From positions 1-15,785 of the forward strand of contig DKNS01000103.1 in the NCBI GenBank assembly GCA_002469765.1: DNA of 15,785 bases. Reading direction: 5' to 3'. This document shows, one piece after another, positions 14,533 to 15,785 of this stretch. A program made the position numbers and the translations under genes. Under the pieces are notes generated by a model. That model was not told where the DNA came from and did not search any database. It saw only the letters and a program-made list of their open reading frames with translations. The stretch's first letter is position 1. The number at the start of each line of letters is the position of its first letter. The stretch is from Flavobacteriales bacterium UBA7382. Its GTDB lineage: Bacteria; Bacteroidota; Bacteroidia; Flavobacteriales_D; Sanyastnellaceae.

Positions 14533-15519
14533 TCAAGCGAGACGCTGGGCCAAATCCACCACGCGGGTGGCATAGCCTGCCTCGTTGTCGTACCACCCAA
14601 AGACCTTCACCAAGTTGCCAGAGCATTTGGTGAGCGCGGCGTCTAAGATGCAGCTGTGGGTGTTGCCCACAATGTCCACGCTAACAATGGGATCCTCGCA
14701 GTAATGCAAAATCCCTTTCATTGGACCTGCGGCGGCTGCTTTCATGGCAGCGTTCACCTCTTCAGCTGTCGCCTCGCGTGACAGTGTGGCAGTCAAATCG
14801 GTCACAGAACCCGTGGGGGTTGGAACGCGAACAGCCATGCCGTCGAGTCGGCCGGCCAATTCAGGCAACACCAACCCCACTGCCTTGGCAGCTCCTGTCG
14901 AAGTTGGGATCATGCTGAGTGCTGCAGCACGTGCACGACGCAAGTCCTTGTGGGGGGCGTCCTGCAAGCGCTGGTCAGCCGTGTAGGCGTGGATGGTGGT
15001 GATGAAACCGGTTTCCATGCCGAAGGTGTCATTCAACACTTTGGCCATGGGCGCCAAGCAATTTGTGGTGCAAGATGCGTTGCTGACAATCTTCTCGTCC
15101 CCTGTCAAGCTGTTGTCGTTCACCCCAAGTACGATGGTCTTCAAATCGCCCTTGGCAGGCGCCGAGATGATGACTTTGCCTGCACCTGCATCCAAGTGGG
15201 CGGCCGCTTTTTCAGCGTCTGCGAACACGCCCGTGGATTCGACCACCATGTCAATGCTCTGGCTTCCCCATGGCAAGTCGGCAGGGTTGCGCTCTGCGGT
15301 GATCTCAATCACCTTGCTGTTGACGACCAAATTGCCTTCGGACACAGACACCTCTCCAGGGAATGCCCCGTGAATACTGTCGTACTTGAGCAAGTGGGCC
15401 AACGTGTTTACGTCGGTCAAATCGTTGATGGAAACCACGTCAAACTCAGGACGTGAGACAAATTGGCGGAACGCCAAGCGGCCGATGCGGCCAAATCCGT
15501 TGATGGCAATGCGCTTCAT
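14533..15519 (-). CDS. gap: Glyceraldehyde-3-phosphate dehydrogenase, type I
   Basis: NAD-dependent oxidation and phosphorylation of glyceraldehyde-3-phosphate to 1,3-bisphosphoglycerate in glycolysis. The 328 residues show the Rossmann start KRIAINGFGRIGRLAFR, Asp33 after the second strand in SINDLTD (favouring NAD over NADP), SNASCTTNCLAP (146-157) with the catalytic Cys150, TTIHAYTADQ with His177, ARAAALSMIPTSTGAAKAVG, MAVRVPTPTGSVTDL, and the closing KVFGWYDNEAGYA. The start is the ATG at 15519. It follows pfkA by 53 bases and precedes the sugar kinase by 10, so it lies inside the sugar-catabolic unit. Confidence 0.97.
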   Translation of the reverse strand: MKRIAINGFGRIGRLAFRQFVSRPEFDVVSINDLTDVNTLAHLLKYDSIHGAFPGEVSVSEGNLVVNSKVIEITAERNPADLPWGSQSIDMVVESTGVFADAEKAAAHLDAGAGKVIISAPAKGDLKTIVLGVNDNSLTGDEKIVSNASCTTNCLAPMAKVLNDTFGMETGFITTIHAYTADQRLQDAPHKDLRRARAAALSMIPTSTGAAKAVGLVLPELAGRLDGMAVRVPTPTGSVTDLTATLSREATAEEVNAAMKAAAAGPMKGILHYCEDPIVSVDIVGNTHSCILDAALTKCSGNLVKVFGWYDNEAGYATRVVDLAQRLA

Positions 15520-15572
15520 GGCAAAGGTTGTTTGATTCGAAATCGTGTTTGGTTCTGATAAATAGACCCGCC
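15520..15572. other. 53-bp pfkA-gap spacer
   Basis: The longest spacer inside the minus-strand sugar operon. On the minus strand AACCTTTG (15529-15522) is one base off TAnnTTTG but ends only two bases before the gap ATG, so it is unlikely to drive gap. GATTTCGAATC (15544-15534) is a short imperfect palindrome. No terminator is visible, so readthrough from pfkA is expected. Confidence 0.35.
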
Positions 15573-15785
15573 TCAGATTGAGAGGATTCGGGCAATACGT
15601 ACTTCATCTTCGTTGATGGAGCTCTTCGTTTCGACGGCTGTTTCTAGCGGGGTCAGCTCGACGCGGTCGTTCACGATGCCTGCCATCACTTCCTTGTGCC
15701 CGCTGCGCAGCGCCTCCACTGCGGCCACCCCCAATCGAGAGGCCAGCACTCGATCAAAGCAGGTTGGCGCCCCGCCACGCTGCAA
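15573..15785 (-). CDS. pfkA: 6-phosphofructokinase, C-terminal part (gene continues past the window)
   Basis: The last 70 residues of an ATP-dependent phosphofructokinase, which phosphorylates fructose-6-phosphate to the 1,6-bisphosphate. QRGGAPTCFDRVLASRLGVA is the conserved C-terminal signature, equivalent to QRGGxPxxxDRxLAxxxG, including an Arg that contacts the sugar phosphate. EVMAGIVNDRVELTPLE is the following strand pair. The stop is at 15573-15575, and the coding sequence runs off the right edge with no start inside the window. It is the first visible gene of the pfkA-gap-kinase-pgmB-GH65 series. Confidence 0.93.
   Translation of the reverse strand: MQRGGAPTCFDRVLASRLGVAAVEALRSGHKEVMAGIVNDRVELTPLETAVETKSSINEDEVRIARILSI

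Overview
The window looks like a piece of a Bacteroidota chromosome, probably from a marine or freshwater Flavobacteriales-type lineage. That placement is inferred from protein style: secreted FG-GAP/ASPIC and lamin-tail proteins carrying a Cys-flanked dockerin-like module, a Bacteroidota-type ClpS, few clear Shine-Dalgarno sites, and TAnnTTTG-like promoter elements. Base composition is moderately GC-rich for that group. Fifteen protein genes fill roughly 97% of the sequence. No RNA gene, CRISPR array, insertion sequence, integrase or toxin-antitoxin pair was seen.

Layout. (1) 105-2369, plus strand: clpS, the N-degron adaptor, then a large secreted FG-GAP/ASPIC protein ending in two dockerin-like repeats. 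(2) 5982-2363, minus strand: rpe, an asparagine-synthase-like protein with altered active-site motifs, and a Wzx-type polysaccharide flippase, closely packed and probably one transcription unit. It converges on block 1 with a 7-bp gene overlap that sits beside a perfect hairpin. (3) 6057-10010, plus strand: coaE, a class-3 aldehyde dehydrogenase, an arginyl/leucyl-tRNA-protein-transferase-like protein and exonuclease III, followed at 10081-10740 by a small secreted lamin-tail-domain protein. rpe and coaE diverge across a 74-bp gap that contains a perfect 14-bp palindrome. (4) 15785-10743, minus strand: pfkA (5' end outside the window), gap, a BadF/NAGK-type sugar kinase, pgmB and a GH65 disaccharide phosphorylase.

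How the genes may work together. Block 4 reads as a phosphorolytic sugar operon. GH65 would split an alpha-linked glucose disaccharide, probably maltose, into glucose and beta-glucose-1-phosphate. PgmB would turn the latter into glucose-6-phosphate, and Pfk and GAPDH carry carbon through glycolysis. The NAGK-like kinase is a candidate for phosphorylating the free glucose, although amino-sugar phosphorylation is the family default. ClpS and the aminoacyl-tRNA-protein-transferase-like protein, about 8 kb apart, would be the reader and a possible writer of a bacterial N-degron pathway.

I found no clearly new multi-gene system. The observations most worth checking are the transferase-like protein that lacks the family's cysteine cluster and has an extra C-terminal domain, the asparagine-synthase-like protein with apparent Glu-to-Gln and Asp-to-Asn changes, and the dockerin-like module placed at opposite ends of two secreted proteins.
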